61,354 bases of DNA, from positions 1 through 61,354 of the IMG/VR virus record IMGVR_UViG_3300042545_000830. One strand, given 5' to 3'. Source of the stretch: a virus. Each line of letters opens with the position of its first letter. The stretch's first letter is position 1. The notes under the pieces were generated by a model that searched no databases, was not told where the DNA came from, and worked only from the letters and a program-made list of their open reading frames with translations. The position numbers were made by a program, and so were the translations under genes. Below, piece by piece: positions 60,092-61,354 of this stretch.

Positions 60092-61171
60092 ATGTTTACA
60101 ATATACAATCAATCAGAATGGTCGAATATATTAAAAAATAATTCAAAATTCGACCTTTCAATAAAAGAAGAGATATGGGAAAGAACAAGGTGTTATGACG
60201 TTCCTTTGGTTGAAATTAATAAAACAGATGCGGAATCAGACTTTCAATCACTGAAAAATTTAAACACAATTCCTCTAATTAAAGAAGGAGATTTGTTCAG
60301 TAGATATGATTATAAGTGGGAATTGGGTAAGAAATACATAGATTCGTGTAACATCGGAAATAAATCATCAAATTTCTTTCATCAAGATTTAAGATATAAA
60401 TGTGATTCTATAAATTCTCCTTCTCCATATAGAACATGGCACACCAAAAAGTTCTTCATAACTTTATTAAATGCTCTCTGGACGCTAAAAGTTAAGGAAG
60501 TCACTTCTGATACACTAAGAACCTGTATTGCTATGAGAAAGTATATTGCAAGTCAATTTCGTCCATCTGCCGCGAAAGCAATATACGATCATTTTAATGC
60601 CGAAAATGTGTTGGATTTTAGTTCTGGATGGGGAGATAGACTTAATGGTGCAATGGCATCACAAAGCATTAAAACCTATGTAGGAATTGATCCAAATGAT
60701 AGTCTATATGATTCTTATGAAGAGCAAATAGAGTTATTTAATAGTGGAAAAAACATTAAAATGAATTGTTTTCCTGCCGAAGATTTTTTACCTTCATATA
60801 ATGAAACAGAATTTGATTTTATATTCACAAGTCCACCATATTTCATAATAGAAAGATATTCAAAAGAAAATAATCAATCATGGCAAAGATATAAAAAGAT
60901 AGATAAATGGCTTTCTTCTTTTCTTTTTCCGGTTATTGAAAGTTCTTGGAGATTATTAAAATCTGGAGGACATTTAGCAATAAACATAAGCGATGTTTAT
61001 TGTAATCATACCATAAACAGAATATGTGATCCCATGAACGATTATATTTCATCACTAACAGGATCAACTAAAGTTGAAAATATAAATTATAGAATGGCAA
61101 AAAGAATGGGTAGTAAATCTGACAAGAGTGGAATCTTTGTAGAACCTGTTTGGATATGGAAAAAAATATGA
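60092..61171 (+). CDS. DNA (N4-cytosine/N6-adenine)-type methyltransferase (359 aa)
   Basis: The catalytic motif TSPPYF lies at about 246-251 and the SAM-binding motif I LDFSSGWGDRLNGA near 173, in the order motif I then SPPY, as in alpha-type amino methyltransferases. FDFIFTSPPY and HLAINISDVY are further matches. The N-terminal 170 residues have no clear restriction domain. Modification of phage DNA against restriction is likely but the target is unreadable. It is 5 nt after nrdA and overlaps the next gene, so it is in the nucleotide-metabolism transcript. Confidence 0.78.
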   Translation: MFTIYNQSEWSNILKNNSKFDLSIKEEIWERTRCYDVPLVEINKTDAESDFQSLKNLNTIPLIKEGDLFSRYDYKWELGKKYIDSCNIGNKSSNFFHQDLRYKCDSINSPSPYRTWHTKKFFITLLNALWTLKVKEVTSDTLRTCIAMRKYIASQFRPSAAKAIYDHFNAENVLDFSSGWGDRLNGAMASQSIKTYVGIDPNDSLYDSYEEQIELFNSGKNIKMNCFPAEDFLPSYNETEFDFIFTSPPYFIIERYSKENNQSWQRYKKIDKWLSSFLFPVIESSWRLLKSGGHLAINISDVYCNHTINRICDPMNDYISSLTGSTKVENINYRMAKRMGSKSDKSGIFVEPVWIWKKI

Positions 61172-61354
61172 GAAAAACTTGGTATAAACATGCTATGGAT
61201 ATAGCAGAAACTGCTATGCAAAGATCAGAGGATGTGTATAGAAAGGTTGGAGCTTGTATTTTAGGTAAAGAAAATGAAGTTTTAGCAGTTTCTTATAATG
61301 GATTAGGATCTGGTAAAAATGTTGATGAATCATTTTGGGAGGATAGGAATAATA
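61156..61354 (+). CDS. dCMP/cytidine deaminase-like protein (5' part only)
   Basis: Open to the right edge. Two in-frame ATGs, 61156 and 61168; the second shares ATGA with the methyltransferase stop. Visible residues TWYKHAMDIAETAMQRS, KVGACIL and SYNGLGSG match the beginning of dCMP deaminases (A-x-RSxD-x-KVGA, then YNG). The zinc motif HAE would lie beyond the window. With NrdA/B it would supply dUMP for thymidylate synthesis. Confidence 0.75.
   Translation, partial: MEKNMRKTWYKHAMDIAETAMQRSEDVYRKVGACILGKENEVLAVSYNGLGSGKNVDESFWEDRNN

Noticed and set aside
1-61354. tRNA genes, CRISPR arrays, integrase or attachment sites
   Set aside because: Intergenic spaces are about 105 bp or less and show no cloverleaf, regular spaced repeats or recombinase gene.

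Overview
The window looks like part of the genome of a large, AT-rich, strictly lytic T4-type myovirus (Caudoviricetes with a contractile tail). Evidence is the co-occurrence of recognisable homologues of T4 UvsY, UvsW, gp55, gp47, gp46, gp43, UvsX, gp41, gp32 and gp45 with a gp17-type terminase, gp18 sheath, gp19 tube, gp5-type hub and gp53/LysM-type wedge protein. NrdA/NrdB, PhoH, a dNMP kinase and a dCMP deaminase-like gene are also present. No integrase, rRNA, tRNA or CRISPR array is visible. Genes are tightly packed, often with ATGA or TAATG junctions, and no gene-free stretch exceeds about 105 bases. The host cannot be identified from the sequence.

Layout: (1) 1-2114, the end of an unidentified gene, a small unknown gene and a minus-strand block of small genes including a two-repeat zinc-finger-like protein and a GIY-YIG nuclease. 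(2) 2142-6144, uvsY, an HNH endonuclease, uvsW, the late sigma factor gene 55 and a convergent GIY-YIG endonuclease. (3) 6215-17633, the gp47 and gp46 recombination nuclease genes separated by a 6.7-kb island of glycosyltransferases and a methyltransferase, followed by another methyltransferase and glycosyltransferase. (4) 17673-29098, the replication block: DNA polymerase, UvsX, helicase, DHH phosphoesterase, candidate helicase loader, gp32 and sliding clamp. (5) 29095-49842, a mostly minus-strand tail module that also contains the large terminase; it is interrupted by a dNMP kinase and small plus-strand genes. (6) 49926-52576, PhoH with small zinc and membrane proteins. (7) 52573-56970, neck protein, acidic head-core-like proteins, a PD-(D/E)XK nuclease and an AAA+ ATPase. 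(8) 57028-61354, a small HExxH protein, NrdB, NrdA, a DNA methyltransferase and the start of a dCMP deaminase.

The strongest unexpected signal is promoter geometry. Many genes, mostly structural or accessory, carry a relative of the T4 late promoter (core RTAARTA, T4 consensus TATAAATA) that ends only 5-7 nt before the start codon. Several replication and modification genes carry sigma70-like promoters whose -10 hexamer ends 6-8 nt before the ATG. With standard spacing, transcription would begin at or within about 2 nt of the start codon, so both classes are predicted to give leaderless or nearly leaderless mRNAs. I saw no strong Shine-Dalgarno sequences at the starts I inspected.

Other points of interest are the glycosylation island splitting the gp47/gp46 pair, a GT2-GT7 fusion, a GT2 paralogue that has lost its acidic motif, and four free-standing homing-type endonucleases. 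A gp55 has an acidic N-terminal extension and no recognisable clamp-binding tail, and the -35 of the uvsX promoter lies inside the upstream terminator hairpin. Function calls rest on motif reading and remembered family features; no database search was possible.
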